Below are positions 36,705 to 46,517 of a DNA stretch of 64,000 nucleotides, piece by piece (position 1 is the first letter of the stretch; every line of letters starts with the position of its first letter). Under the pieces are notes generated by a model. It saw only the letters and a list, made by a program, of their open reading frames with translations. It did not search any database and was not told the origin of the DNA. The stretch lies in NCBI GenBank assembly GCA_902517275.1, contig CABYBQ010000003.1, positions 1-64,000 of the forward strand, read 5' to 3'. A program made the position numbers and the translations under genes. The DNA is from an uncultured SAR116 cluster alpha proteobacterium. GTDB lineage: Bacteria > Pseudomonadota > Alphaproteobacteria > Puniceispirillales > Marisalimonadaceae.

Positions 36705-39575
36705 TTGATAATTCTTTACAAAAGTAAAATGGCTACAAGCCTAGCATTATTTTCAATGTTAACGTTTGAACCAACTATTTCTTTTGCCAAGGAAAACCAA
36801 ATAAGTAATTTCTTTACCAAAATGTTTTCATCTAAGCCTATAACAGCAGATCAATCAATCAGTACCCAGATTTTTAAAACAGACATTAATTCATTAAACA
36901 TTAAAAACTTAAAAGATTTTAAAACATCAATTCAGGATATTTTAAAAAATTTTTTAGATAAAAAAACAGTTGATAATTTTCTGAATAATATATCAGATGA
37001 GGTTGATAAAAATTTAGATGCTAACAATCTTGATCAATTTGATAACTTCTTACCTAAATCTAAAATAGACAAAATAAAAGGTCCTGTTCTCATCAGGTTA
37101 GCAAATAAATTGAGTAAAAATGAGGCAACTGATTTTGAAATTAAAAAAAATATAATTTTTCAAATTTCAAATATTTATGGTGTTAGTCTTGCTCTCGAGA
37201 GTATAACTCCAAAATCAGAAAATATTGTTGCAAATGATAAAAAAACAACAAAAACAAAATCTACATCACCTGCTATGGGTTGGGTCGCAGGCATAGCAGG
37301 TGTTGGATTAGCAGGTGGGGGCGGTGGAGGCGGTGGTAGCTCATCATCACCTTCTTTAACAGCTTCAGATTTTGAAACTACTGAGTATAACAAGCAATAT
37401 GGATTAGGAAACATAAACGCCTCATCTGCCTATGCAAGAGGTTATACGGGGTCAGGTATTACCGTCTCAGTTTTAGACACCCCATATGACACTGATCATC
37501 CAGACTTAATAAATGTATTTGATACAGGTTATGACGGTTCAAGTGGAGGGACAGATGTTACCTGCACTGGAACTTGTTCAACTTCTCACGGAACCCATGT
37601 AGCGGGTATAATAGCTGCAAATAAAGATAATTCTGAAATGCATGGTGTTGCTTATAACGCAAAAATCAAACCAATAACAATTTTTAATAGTTCAGCAACA
37701 TTTGATGTGACCACTTCTCAGTTGGTAAATTCAATTAATGCAGGAAGTAGTTCGTCTATTACAGCCATGAATAATAGTTGGGGTTCTTCCACTACTGCAA
37801 CTATAAATGTTGGAGGAACAAATTATTACTATGCTAAGCCGGCTACCAGTTCTCTAGCAAGTTCAGAAACTACTGCATGGGAAAATGCTGTAGACACAAC
37901 AGTTGTAGTATGGGCTAATGGAAATGATGGATTAAATAATTCAACTGGAAGAATATACTATTACAATTCGGCTTCTAAAGCTCTTGCAGGTGGAAATGAC
38001 TACTCTGGCAGCGTTCTAAATGCTTCATCTTTAAATGTAAACACACCCTCAAGACGAGGTAGTTTAGCTGTAAGTAATAGTACTGTTGCTGGGAAATGGT
38101 TAACAGTAGTTGCGGTAGATAGTAACAATAATATAGCAAGTTATTCAAATGGGTGTGGAACAGCAAAAGCTTTTTGTATAGCTGCTCCTGGATCATCAAT
38201 ATATTCAACGGTTGATTTGGATGATACATCTGTTTCTGGAAGTTATAGTAATAAAAGTGGAACTTCAATGGCTGCGCCTCACGTTACTGCCGCTATAGCA
38301 ATATTAAAACAACAATTTCCAAATTTGACCCCAACCCAACTTGTGACACTTCTTACAAGTACTGCAACTGACTTAGGTACAAGTGGCAATGATGAAGTTT
38401 ATGGAGTAGGGCTTTTAAATTTAAGTGCAGCAACCACACCAAGCGGAATGTCTTACGTTGCTGCTAACAATGCTAATATAACTCAAGCAACTACAAATAA
38501 TACTTACATAAGAAGTTCTTCTGCTTTTGGAAACGTATTTGAATATTCTAATTTTGTGGTTGGTATTTTAGACGCATATGATAGAGCTTATGTTTGGAGC
38601 CCTATCCAAGAAAATTCAAATAATATCAAATTAAATGCATATAATTTCCTAAATCAATTCCAGAAAGAAAAAGTATCAAGAGCCAATATTGGATCTAACA
38701 GTTACTTTACTTATAAGACTAATGATGAAAATTTAGTTAATTATGATGAACTGAAATTCTCCTACAAAGAAGATGATTTAACCCAATCTATAAGTATCTT
38801 AAAGAATAATGAAAATTTTTACTTAAATAATAAAAATCAAATTCCACTACCAAAATTTACTTATATTTATTCAAATTTTGACAACATAAATCAATTTTGC
38901 AGTGAAATACAACTTACAGATGAAATTAAAATTTTGTCAAATATTGCTTCAGGTAAAACAGATGAAAATAACAAAATTAGAGAATTTTCTTTAAGTACTC
39001 AATATAATTCAAGTAGTTTTACAAGCAACGTCAGCATAGGAAATATAATTGAAAAAGATAAATTTTTAGGAGCAAGTTTTGCTGGTGCTTATGATTTATC
39101 TGATCAAACAATTTCATCCTACTTAAGTTTTAATTCAGAAAATTCAATTACTCAAAATATGATTTTCAACACAGGTTATATAAGAATGATAAGTAAAAAC
39201 AGTTTTACAAATTCAAGCTTTGCTAACATTTCTGATATTAAATCAGATACAATGCAAATAGGGTTTTCATTCAAAAATATTTTTGAAAAAAGTGATGAAA
39301 TGAGCCTTAATTATAAAAAACCTTTAGCAGTTATAAACGGCTCTTTAGACCAGTCGACAATAAAGGGATATAATTCCGATGGAGATTATAACTCTGTTAA
39401 TGAAAGATATTCACTAGTTAATAGTGCAAGACAAGAAACAATTTCAATAGGTTATAATTCAAACTTAGAAGAAAATTTTAATTTCTTTTCAAAATTACAT
39501 TTAACTGAAAATTGGGATAATAAAAAAAATAATGATAATTATGGCATTTTAGCTGGATTAAAAGTTAACTTTTAA
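36705..39575 (+). CDS. Secreted subtilisin-like (S8) protease, probable autotransporter
   Basis: The catalytic triad of family S8 is complete: Asp in VSVLDTPYDTDHPD, His in SHGTHVAGIIA and Ser in SGTSMAAPHVTAAIA. I favour the TTG at 36705, with AAGGAA 7 nt upstream; it gives a signal peptide IILYKSKMATSLALFSML cut near FAKE, and 956 residues. The track's TTG start at 36630 lies inside lpxL. A lysine-rich helical pro-region (about 35-185) is followed by a hydrophobic plus polyglycine linker, then the protease (about 215-575). The last 370 residues are rich in beta-like alternation and end in VNF, suggesting an outer-membrane barrel. The barrel is inference. Confidence 0.87.
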   Translation: MIILYKSKMATSLALFSMLTFEPTISFAKENQISNFFTKMFSSKPITADQSISTQIFKTDINSLNIKNLKDFKTSIQDILKNFLDKKTVDNFLNNISDEVDKNLDANNLDQFDNFLPKSKIDKIKGPVLIRLANKLSKNEATDFEIKKNIIFQISNIYGVSLALESITPKSENIVANDKKTTKTKSTSPAMGWVAGIAGVGLAGGGGGGGGSSSSPSLTASDFETTEYNKQYGLGNINASSAYARGYTGSGITVSVLDTPYDTDHPDLINVFDTGYDGSSGGTDVTCTGTCSTSHGTHVAGIIAANKDNSEMHGVAYNAKIKPITIFNSSATFDVTTSQLVNSINAGSSSSITAMNNSWGSSTTATINVGGTNYYYAKPATSSLASSETTAWENAVDTTVVVWANGNDGLNNSTGRIYYYNSASKALAGGNDYSGSVLNASSLNVNTPSRRGSLAVSNSTVAGKWLTVVAVDSNNNIASYSNGCGTAKAFCIAAPGSSIYSTVDLDDTSVSGSYSNKSGTSMAAPHVTAAIAILKQQFPNLTPTQLVTLLTSTATDLGTSGNDEVYGVGLLNLSAATTPSGMSYVAANNANITQATTNNTYIRSSSAFGNVFEYSNFVVGILDAYDRAYVWSPIQENSNNIKLNAYNFLNQFQKEKVSRANIGSNSYFTYKTNDENLVNYDELKFSYKEDDLTQSISILKNNENFYLNNKNQIPLPKFTYIYSNFDNINQFCSEIQLTDEIKILSNIASGKTDENNKIREFSLSTQYNSSSFTSNVSIGNIIEKDKFLGASFAGAYDLSDQTISSYLSFNSENSITQNMIFNTGYIRMISKNSFTNSSFANISDIKSDTMQIGFSFKNIFEKSDEMSLNYKKPLAVINGSLDQSTIKGYNSDGDYNSVNERYSLVNSARQETISIGYNSNLEENFNFFSKLHLTENWDNKKNNDNYGILAGLKVNF

Positions 39576-39589
39576 TCAAAAAAGTTTTA

Positions 39590-40927
39590 CTAGCTATCTA
39601 GTTGTGCTGATCGAATTTCATCTGAAAACTTTATCTTAACTTTTGCATTTTTAGGTGCATCACTGCTCAGTTTAATCGGTTTTCCATTATTGTCCATCAC
39701 AAGTGAAAAGCCTCTATCAAGCACCCTATTAAAGCTCGATGCTTCTAATAACTGGCTTAATGAGTTTAAATTTGTTTCTTTATTAGTTAAAATATTTTCT
39801 AAATAATTTTTAAATTTTGTATCTAACAGTTGTTGTTTTGAATCAAGATTACTAATTAATACTTTTGGTGGTATTAATCTTTTAGTGAATTGAGTAATTT
39901 TATTTTTTTGCTCCACAAAAATATTCTTAAATAAATTTTCAATATCTTTATAAATAAAATCTAATTTTTGATTTTTATCATCAAATATCTGATCAGGTTT
40001 TCCTAAAAGTCTAATTAAATTGTTAAGTCGATCTCTATTATTATTTAATTTATTAGAAAATGAGGTTTTAAGTCTTAAGTTTAGTTCACCAATTCTAGCT
40101 ATTAATTCATCTCTTACGGGCACAGATTTTTCTGCAGCACCTGTTGGAGTTGGAGCTCTTAAGTCAGATACAAAATCAATTAATGTTGTATCAGTTTCAT
40201 GCCCTACAGCAGAGATGACTGGTATTGAACTATTAAAAACTGCTCTAACTACTATCTCCTCATTAAATGACCATAAATCCTCTAAGCTTCCTCCACCTCT
40301 AGCAACAATAAGTAGATCTGGTTTTTTGATATTTGTTTGATCTGTGAATTGATTAAACTTATCTATAGCATTAGCGATCTGTTCGGCAGATCCTTGACCC
40401 TGAACGGCTACAGGCCACAAATAGACGTGCAATGGAAAACGATCTGATAATCTATGTAGAATATCTTTTATTACAGCCCCTGAAGGACTGGTTATAACAC
40501 CAATTATTTGTGGTAGATAAGGTATTGATTTTTTATGTTCTTGTTTAAACAATCCTTCTGCAAGTAGTTTTTTTCTTCTATCTTCAAGCATTTTAAGAAG
40601 TGCGCCCTCACCTGCAACTTCCATATTATCTACAATAATTTGATATTTTGATTGTCCTGCGAAAGTTGTGATTTTCCCAGTACAAATGACTTCTATACCT
40701 TCTTCAGGTCTAATTGAAAGTCTTGGCATTATGTATTTCCAGATTATTGCTGCAATGGTACCGTCTGTATCTTTTAGGGTAAAGTAGACGTGACCTGATC
40801 CAGGAAATGAGGGACGTGATATTTCGCCTCTAATACGAACATAACTAAAATTTGTTTCTACTAGTTTTTTTATAACGTGAGAAAATTCACCGACAGAATA
40901 TATGGGATTATTAGTATTATTTTCCAT
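39590..40927 (-). CDS. xseA: Exodeoxyribonuclease VII large subunit
   Basis: This is the catalytic subunit of the single-strand DNA exonuclease VII. The 445 residues start with an OB-fold domain (YVRIRGEISRPSFPGSGHVYFTLKD), continue with the conserved core GVITSPSGAVIKDILHRLSDRFP, LLIVARGGGSLEDLWSFNEE, and SAVGHETDTTLIDFVSDLRAPTPTGAAE, and end with a coiled-coil region. The small subunit XseB is not in this window. It is divergent from purD across 85 bp. Confidence 0.97.
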   Translation of the reverse strand: MENNTNNPIYSVGEFSHVIKKLVETNFSYVRIRGEISRPSFPGSGHVYFTLKDTDGTIAAIIWKYIMPRLSIRPEEGIEVICTGKITTFAGQSKYQIIVDNMEVAGEGALLKMLEDRRKKLLAEGLFKQEHKKSIPYLPQIIGVITSPSGAVIKDILHRLSDRFPLHVYLWPVAVQGQGSAEQIANAIDKFNQFTDQTNIKKPDLLIVARGGGSLEDLWSFNEEIVVRAVFNSSIPVISAVGHETDTTLIDFVSDLRAPTPTGAAEKSVPVRDELIARIGELNLRLKTSFSNKLNNNRDRLNNLIRLLGKPDQIFDDKNQKLDFIYKDIENLFKNIFVEQKNKITQFTKRLIPPKVLISNLDSKQQLLDTKFKNYLENILTNKETNLNSLSQLLEASSFNRVLDRGFSLVMDNNGKPIKLSSDAPKNAKVKIKFSDEIRSAQLDS

Positions 40928-41012
40928 TAAATTTCAAAAAACTTTATATTTATCATAAGTTGATACTATGGCATATTAAACAAAATCTAAAGCTTTTTGG
41001 AGTATATAATTT

Positions 41013-42275
41013 ATGAATATTTTAGTTGTAGGTGGAGGTGGCAGAGAACATGCTATTGCTTATTCATTATCAAAATCTCTATTAATAAAAAAGCTAATAG
41101 TTGCCCCTGGTAACCCTGGGATTGAAACTTTTGCTAAATGTTATCCCATAGCTGTAGATGATATTGATGGACAATGTAAGTTAGCAAAAGATATCAAAGC
41201 AGATATTGTTTTCATAGGACCAGAAATCCCCTTAGTGCTTGGCTTAAAAGATAAATTATCAGATATAGGCATTAATGCGTTTGGACCATCTAAAGAAGCT
41301 GCACAATTAGAAGGATCAAAAACTTTCTCACGAAATTTCTGCAAAAGATATAATATTCCACAACCAAATTTCAAATATTGTAGCGATCTAAATACTGCAA
41401 AAGATCAGATAGAATTGTTAAATGGATACTGTGTTGTAAAGGCAGATGGTCTTGCTGCAGGCAAAGGTGTTGTTGTTTGCGACACAGTTAATGAAGCAAT
41501 TGAAGCATCCACTCAAATGCTGGAAGACAATAAATTTGGCGATGCTGGAAAATCTATTCTAGTTGAAGAAAGAATAACCGGTATCGAAGCAAGTGTGTTT
41601 GCAGTATCAGATGGCAATACCGCAATTGTACTTGGGACTGCTCAAGATCATAAGAGAGCTTATGATAATGACCAAGGTCCAAATACTGGAGGCATGGGAG
41701 CCATATCTCCAGCACCAGCATTAAATGAAGAGTTAAATAAAAATATTTTTAATAATATTATAATGCCTACGATTAATGGAATGAGATCCGATGGTATCCC
41801 TTATGAAGGTATTCTGTATGCCGGTGTTATGCTTACTGATCAAGGACCTAAAGTGATTGAATTTAACTGCAGGTTTGGAGATCCCGAAACACAGGTGGTA
41901 CTTCCACGCCTTAGAACAGATTTAGTAGATATTATTCATAACACTGTTACAAACAATCTTGAAAATACTCCCATTGAACTTACTGACAACACTGCAATTA
42001 CTGTTGTAATAGCAAGTAAGGGTTATCCCAGAACATTTAAAAAGGGAATTGAATTACCATCACTAAATAATTTAAATAAGCAAGATGATATATTTATTTT
42101 CCATTCTGGTACTGCAAAAAATGATAATGAAAATCTTATTTCAAGTGGTGGAAGAGTTTTGTCTGTTACAGCAATTGGAAACAATGTCCAAGACTGCAGG
42201 CACAAAGCATATAAGGCTGTTGAGGAAATAAATTGGAATAAAGGCTTTTATAGAAGAGATATAGGTAAAGTCTAA
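41013..42275 (+). CDS. purD: Phosphoribosylamine-glycine ligase
   Basis: This ATP-grasp enzyme makes glycinamide ribonucleotide in purine synthesis. It starts with MNILVVGGGGREHAIAYSL and has the motifs IVAPGNPGIETFA, VVKADGLAAGKGVVVC, HKRAYDNDQGPNTGGMGA and IEFNCRFGDPETQVVLPRL. The length of 420 residues is standard. A GGAG site precedes the ATG. It ends 2 bp from the convergent tadA stop. Confidence 0.98.
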   Translation: MNILVVGGGGREHAIAYSLSKSLLIKKLIVAPGNPGIETFAKCYPIAVDDIDGQCKLAKDIKADIVFIGPEIPLVLGLKDKLSDIGINAFGPSKEAAQLEGSKTFSRNFCKRYNIPQPNFKYCSDLNTAKDQIELLNGYCVVKADGLAAGKGVVVCDTVNEAIEASTQMLEDNKFGDAGKSILVEERITGIEASVFAVSDGNTAIVLGTAQDHKRAYDNDQGPNTGGMGAISPAPALNEELNKNIFNNIIMPTINGMRSDGIPYEGILYAGVMLTDQGPKVIEFNCRFGDPETQVVLPRLRTDLVDIIHNTVTNNLENTPIELTDNTAITVVIASKGYPRTFKKGIELPSLNNLNKQDDIFIFHSGTAKNDNENLISSGGRVLSVTAIGNNVQDCRHKAYKAVEEINWNKGFYRRDIGKV

Positions 42276-42277
42276 AA

Positions 42278-42724
42278 TTACCTAATATTGTAAAAAAAAT
42301 CTTTTAAAAGTCTTTCTGACTGATCTGCAGAAAAACCTGAATAGATTTCAATTCTTGTTTTATTGTCTAAGAAAACTCTAACTCCATTGTCAATGGCACC
42401 ACCCTTCTTGTCCTCTGCTCCATAGTATAACCTTCTTATTCTAGTCTGTTTAATAAGTCCTGCACACATAACGCAGGGTTCTAAGGTAACCCAAATATCA
42501 CAATCATTTAAAAATCTTTGACCTGTTATTTTTAAAGCTTTTTCAATAACTAGTTTCTCAGCATGACACGTAGGATCATTTCTTGTTTCAACTAAGTTGT
42601 GTGCCTTAGCAATAACGTTTCCACATCCACCAACTATTATGGCCCCAACAGGCACTTCATCTTTGTTTTTAGCTTTAATCGCTTCCTTAATAGCTAAACT
42701 CATATAATCAATTTGATTTAGCAA
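42278..42724 (-). CDS. tadA: tRNA-specific adenosine deaminase
   Basis: This enzyme converts the wobble adenosine of tRNA-Arg(ACG) to inosine. The deaminase zinc motifs are CHAEKLVIEKAL (His and the proton-shuttling Glu) and TLEPCVMCAGLIKQTRI (two Cys). VPVGAIIV near the start and YYGAEDKKGGAI also fit. It has 148 residues. It could start translation at the M of MLNQIDYMSLA or the next M; the difference is seven residues. Confidence 0.95.
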   Translation of the reverse strand: MLNQIDYMSLAIKEAIKAKNKDEVPVGAIIVGGCGNVIAKAHNLVETRNDPTCHAEKLVIEKALKITGQRFLNDCDIWVTLEPCVMCAGLIKQTRIRRLYYGAEDKKGGAIDNGVRVFLDNKTRIEIYSGFSADQSERLLKDFFYNIR

Positions 42725-42784
42725 ATTTAATCCTTATTAGTCAGTTATGTTGCTAATAGTACTTAAAAGCTATAATACAAAACT

Positions 42785-43618
42785 ATGAAAAATACTTTTA
42801 AAAAAAATAATTCTGAAACATTATCCAATAAAACTGCTGCTAAAAAATCAAAAGCACTTGATACTGGACCAGAAAGAATTGCTAAAGCTATTGCAAGATC
42901 AGGCTTATGTTCCAGAAGAGAAGCTGAGCGATGGATAATTAATGGTCAGGTAAAACTAAATAGTAAAATTTTAACTGAATGTGGAGTAAATGTTAATTCT
43001 AAGGATGTCATTGAAGTCAATGGTAAACCGCTACCCAATAAAGTAATAACTAAGTTATGGATGTACCATAAACAGAGAGGATATTTGGTTACAAACTATG
43101 ATCCAGAAGGTAGATCAACAATCTTCGATCAATTGAAAAATAAAATGGAGACAAGATTTATTTCTGTTGGTCGTTTAGATATGGATTCAGAAGGGCTTAT
43201 ATTACTAACTAATGACGGTGATTTAGCTAGAAAACTTGAATTACCTGCTACAGGATGGCTGCGTAAATATAGAGTTAGAGTTCATGGCTATGTGGTACCA
43301 AAAGATTTAGCACCACTGAAAAACGGAATTATAATTGATGGTATAAGATATGGTAGAATAGATGCCACTTTAGATAGACAGCAAGGAAGCAATGCTTGGC
43401 TTACTCTTAGTTTTAGAGAAGGTAAAAATAGAGAAGTTAGAAAGGTTATGAACCATCTAGGCTATAATGTTAATCGTCTAATTAGAATATCTTTTGGGCC
43501 TTTTAATCTAAAAAACCTTCCCTCTGGAGAATTAGAAGAAGTTAAAAATAAAGTATTAAAAGATCAATTAGGTTTATCTAAACCAAAAAATTTAAAACAA
43601 AATAAAAATAGAAAATAA
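42785..43618 (+). CDS. 23S rRNA pseudouridine synthase, RluB/RsuA type
   Basis: This 277-residue enzyme isomerises a uridine in rRNA. After a lysine-rich leader, an S4 RNA-binding domain is seen (ERIAKAIARSGLCSRREAERWIINGQV). The catalytic domain has ISVGRLDMDSEGLILLTNDGDLA with the catalytic Asp, LPATGWLRKYRVRVHG, and REGKNREVRKVMNHLGY. The lysine/asparagine-rich tail is typical. The pattern suits RluB more than RsuA, but the exact target position is not certain. Confidence 0.93.
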   Translation: MKNTFKKNNSETLSNKTAAKKSKALDTGPERIAKAIARSGLCSRREAERWIINGQVKLNSKILTECGVNVNSKDVIEVNGKPLPNKVITKLWMYHKQRGYLVTNYDPEGRSTIFDQLKNKMETRFISVGRLDMDSEGLILLTNDGDLARKLELPATGWLRKYRVRVHGYVVPKDLAPLKNGIIIDGIRYGRIDATLDRQQGSNAWLTLSFREGKNREVRKVMNHLGYNVNRLIRISFGPFNLKNLPSGELEEVKNKVLKDQLGLSKPKNLKQNKNRK

Positions 43619-43638
43619 TTATTACAACATTAAAGTCT

Positions 43639-44220
43639 ATGAGAATAATAAGCGGTAAATTTAGAGGGTTAAAACTTCAACCTCCAGTTGATTTCAGCAT
43701 AAGGCCTACATCTGATAGATTAAAAGAATCACTTTTTTCAATTTTAGAATCTAATAAATATAATATAAGAATTCCTAATTCTAACGTTATAGATATTTGT
43801 AGTGGAACAGGAGCATTAGGCATCGAGGCATTATCCAGAGGTGCTGGATTAATCTATTTTATTGATAAAGAACCAAAAGCAATTGATGTTCTCCAAAAAA
43901 ATATTTCAAAGTTAAAGATTGATAACAAAGATAAAATTTACATAAAAATTATAAAAGAGGACGCCCTAAAAGCACTTCAGGATATAAAAATTGTTTTTGA
44001 TGTTGTTTTGATAGATCCTCCATATCATTCAAATGTCATTGAAGAATGCTTGGTTAAATTAAAACAATATAATTTGATTGATTTTAACAGCTATATTTTT
44101 TCTGAGAGTAGCAAAAAGGAAAACTTCAATTTTGATGGCTTTGATTTGTTAGATACAAAAATTTATGGAAAATCCAAACTAACTATACTCAAGTTATCTA
44201 ACTCAGGCTCTATTGAATAA
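43639..44220 (+). CDS. rsmD: 16S rRNA (guanine-966-N2)-methyltransferase
   Basis: This SAM-dependent methyltransferase acts on G966 of 16S rRNA. It starts MRIISGKFRGLKLQPP and continues with RPTSDRLKESLFSIL, the SAM site DICSGTGALGIEALSRGA and the catalytic LIDPPYHSN. It has 193 residues. It follows the pseudouridine synthase by 20 bp, a common pair. Its last 18 bp overlap the 3' end of the convergent mutL. Confidence 0.96.
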   Translation: MRIISGKFRGLKLQPPVDFSIRPTSDRLKESLFSILESNKYNIRIPNSNVIDICSGTGALGIEALSRGAGLIYFIDKEPKAIDVLQKNISKLKIDNKDKIYIKIIKEDALKALQDIKIVFDVVLIDPPYHSNVIEECLVKLKQYNLIDFNSYIFSESSKKENFNFDGFDLLDTKIYGKSKLTILKLSNSGSIE

Positions 44221-45981
44221 TTTTTCAATATCTTTTAATGAAAGACTGATAGAAGTTGGGCGACCATGATTGCATTGTCCTGAGTTTGGCGTGCGTTCCA
44301 TCTCTCTTAATAATTCATTCATTTCATTTTCATTTAAACTTCTCCCAGACCTTACGGATCTATGACAAGCTATATTACCTAATATTAAATCAATTTTAGC
44401 ATTATAAGAAGATGGCAAACCAACTGATGAAATATCATCTCCAAGGTCAATAATTATTTGTTTAATATCAGCCTCTCCTATTAAAGCAGGAACCTCTCTA
44501 ACGACTATCATTCCGTCACCAAACGGCTCAATTATAAACCCAATATCAGCTAGCAATTCGATATTTTCTGTAATTGCAGCTAATGGTATGGGTTCAAGAT
44601 TAACAACCTCAGGAAGTAATAAAATTTGTTTTTCAATAGATTTATTTTGCCGTGCTAGTTTCATTCTTTCTAAAACTAATCTTTCGTGAGCGGCATGCTG
44701 ATCAATAATCACAATCCCATTAGAATTTCTCGAGATTATATAATTTTTGTTGAATTGTGCCAAAGCAACTCCTAGCGGAAAATCTTCTTGAACAAAAACA
44801 TTTGTGACTTCATTTTGATTATTCTCATTTTTAACCGTCTTCACAGACGGAATTACATCTCCATGTTCAAAAAAAGATTGTTTAGTTTTATTTTGAATAT
44901 TTGTACTTAACTCTGTTATATTATTAAATCTTTTCAAAGCCTCTTTGGAAAGGTCAGTAGTCGTTTCGCTATAACTAATATGTAACTCTCTACTGATTGA
45001 ACCCACAATCAAACTTCTTATTAAGGCATTATCTTGAAACCTTACTTCTGTTTTACCGGGATGAACATTTACATCAATAAATTCAGAAGGTACATTTATG
45101 AACAAACAAAAAACAGGAAATCTTCCTTTTGGAAGTGTATCCCCATAAGCCGCTCTAATTGCTCCAGACAAGTTTCTATCTTGTATAAACCTTCCATTTA
45201 TAAAAAGATGTTGTTGATTATAATTCGATTTATTTAGCGTTGGAAGACCAATAAAACCATAAATATTTGCAAATTCATTTTCTTTTATTAGCTTAGAATT
45301 CTCAATTTTTATAGCTTCATTAGAAAAATTCAATCCCATTATATTTCTTATTCTATTTAAATACGAATTTTCATCTTCTATTTCTGGTCTTATATTAAAA
45401 ATTTCTCGGGCATCCGCTTGAAATTTAAATCCTACAAGTGGGTTTGCGAGAGCCTGTTTTAAAATTATTTGATGACAGTAACTTTTCTCAACTTGCTCAG
45501 ATTTTAGAAATTTTAACCTTGCTGGAGTTGCATAGAATAATTTTTTTACTGATATAATAGTTCCTATTTGACGTGATGAAGGGTAAGCTTCATTAAAGTT
45601 CCCCGCTGCAACATCTAATGACCATGCTTGATTAGAATCTATGAACTTCGTCTGAATATTTAACTCACTTACAGCAGCTATAGAAGGGAGTGCTTCTCCT
45701 CTAAAACCCAAATAAGCTATTTTGTTTAAATCGTTATTGGGAAGTTTAGAAGTAGCGTGTCTTTCAATAGCCATAGGAATTAAATTTTTTTTAATTCCAA
45801 TACCATTATCTGAAACTGATATTAGATTTTTACCTCCATTATCAATAGTTATATCAATCTGGGTTGCGTCTGCATCTATAGAATTTTCTATTAATTCTTT
45901 TAATGCTGAAGATGGTCTTTCGACAACTTCTCCAGCAGCTATTTGATTTATAAGATTTTCAGGAAGCCGTCTTATGTCCAT
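44203..45981 (-). CDS. mutL: DNA mismatch repair protein MutL, endonuclease type
   Basis: MutL couples mismatch recognition by MutS to strand removal. The N-terminal GHKL ATPase is clear: LINQIAAGEVVERPSSALKELIENSIDADA, DNGIGI, and YLGFRGEALPSIAAVSEL. The C-terminal domain has the endonuclease motif DQHA-x2-E-x4-E in IDQHAAHERLVLERM and a metal-binding CNHGRPTS, so this is the nicking form used where MutH is absent. It is 592 residues. It follows the DUF3035 gene by 15 bp. Confidence 0.97.
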   Translation of the reverse strand: MDIRRLPENLINQIAAGEVVERPSSALKELIENSIDADATQIDITIDNGGKNLISVSDNGIGIKKNLIPMAIERHATSKLPNNDLNKIAYLGFRGEALPSIAAVSELNIQTKFIDSNQAWSLDVAAGNFNEAYPSSRQIGTIISVKKLFYATPARLKFLKSEQVEKSYCHQIILKQALANPLVGFKFQADAREIFNIRPEIEDENSYLNRIRNIMGLNFSNEAIKIENSKLIKENEFANIYGFIGLPTLNKSNYNQQHLFINGRFIQDRNLSGAIRAAYGDTLPKGRFPVFCLFINVPSEFIDVNVHPGKTEVRFQDNALIRSLIVGSISRELHISYSETTTDLSKEALKRFNNITELSTNIQNKTKQSFFEHGDVIPSVKTVKNENNQNEVTNVFVQEDFPLGVALAQFNKNYIISRNSNGIVIIDQHAAHERLVLERMKLARQNKSIEKQILLLPEVVNLEPIPLAAITENIELLADIGFIIEPFGDGMIVVREVPALIGEADIKQIIIDLGDDISSVGLPSSYNAKIDLILGNIACHRSVRSGRSLNENEMNELLREMERTPNSGQCNHGRPTSISLSLKDIEKLFNRA

Positions 45982-45995
45982 AACAGGTTTCCTTA

Positions 45996-46517
45996 TTATT
46001 TTATCAGTAAAGGCTTTCCAGAATTTATGTCTAGAGCATGAGAAGGAGTTGAATTAATTTTTTGTCCAGATGATTCATTTTTTCTAATTCTTAACGCTTC
46101 TTTTTTAGCGTCTATTACTACACCTGTTTCTGGAACATCTCCAAATAAGATTTGTATACCAGTCCTCTCACTTAATGATATACCAAGTGTCTCTTCGTCA
46201 ACTATCTTCCTAATATTTTTTGGAACATTCTTGGAACTAAATAACTCACCAAAACTATTCGCTTCGTTCTTATTTTCCATATTAATTTCGTTAGTAAGGT
46301 TAAAATCATTTTTATTATCTTCTGCATCATTGTTTTTAAGAACTTCGGGATCTATTTTATAACCTGGTGGTACAATAAGTGATGGTGTAAAAGCTATAGA
46401 AAATTCATCTGGTATAACCTTTTCTTTTCCTACAGCTTTTCGAAAATCAGAGCAACTAGACAATGACGTTGTTAAGGGTAATAAAAAAACAAATATTTTT
46501 ATAAATTTATTTTTCAT
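45996..46517 (-). CDS. DUF3035 lipoprotein (BamF-like)
   Basis: This 173-residue predicted outer-membrane lipoprotein has the lipobox SSCS after a hydrophobic leader. The N-terminal mature segment KVIPDEFSIAFTPSLIVPPGYKIDP is the hallmark of DUF3035, a family linked to the BamF component of the alphaproteobacterial beta-barrel assembly machine. The track start at 46571 lies inside lspA; the ATG at 46517 starts the signal MKNKFIKIFVFLLPL and is preferred. It overlaps lspA by 11 bp. The position just after lspA, which processes lipoproteins, is conserved in the class. Confidence 0.88.
   Translation of the reverse strand: MKNKFIKIFVFLLPLTTSLSSCSDFRKAVGKEKVIPDEFSIAFTPSLIVPPGYKIDPEVLKNNDAEDNKNDFNLTNEINMENKNEANSFGELFSSKNVPKNIRKIVDEETLGISLSERTGIQILFGDVPETGVVIDAKKEALRIRKNESSGQKINSTPSHALDINSGKPLLIK

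Noticed and set aside
37175-37414. Minus-strand ORF with a polyproline run
   Set aside because: It is the antisense shadow of the polyglycine linker in the S8 protease gene.
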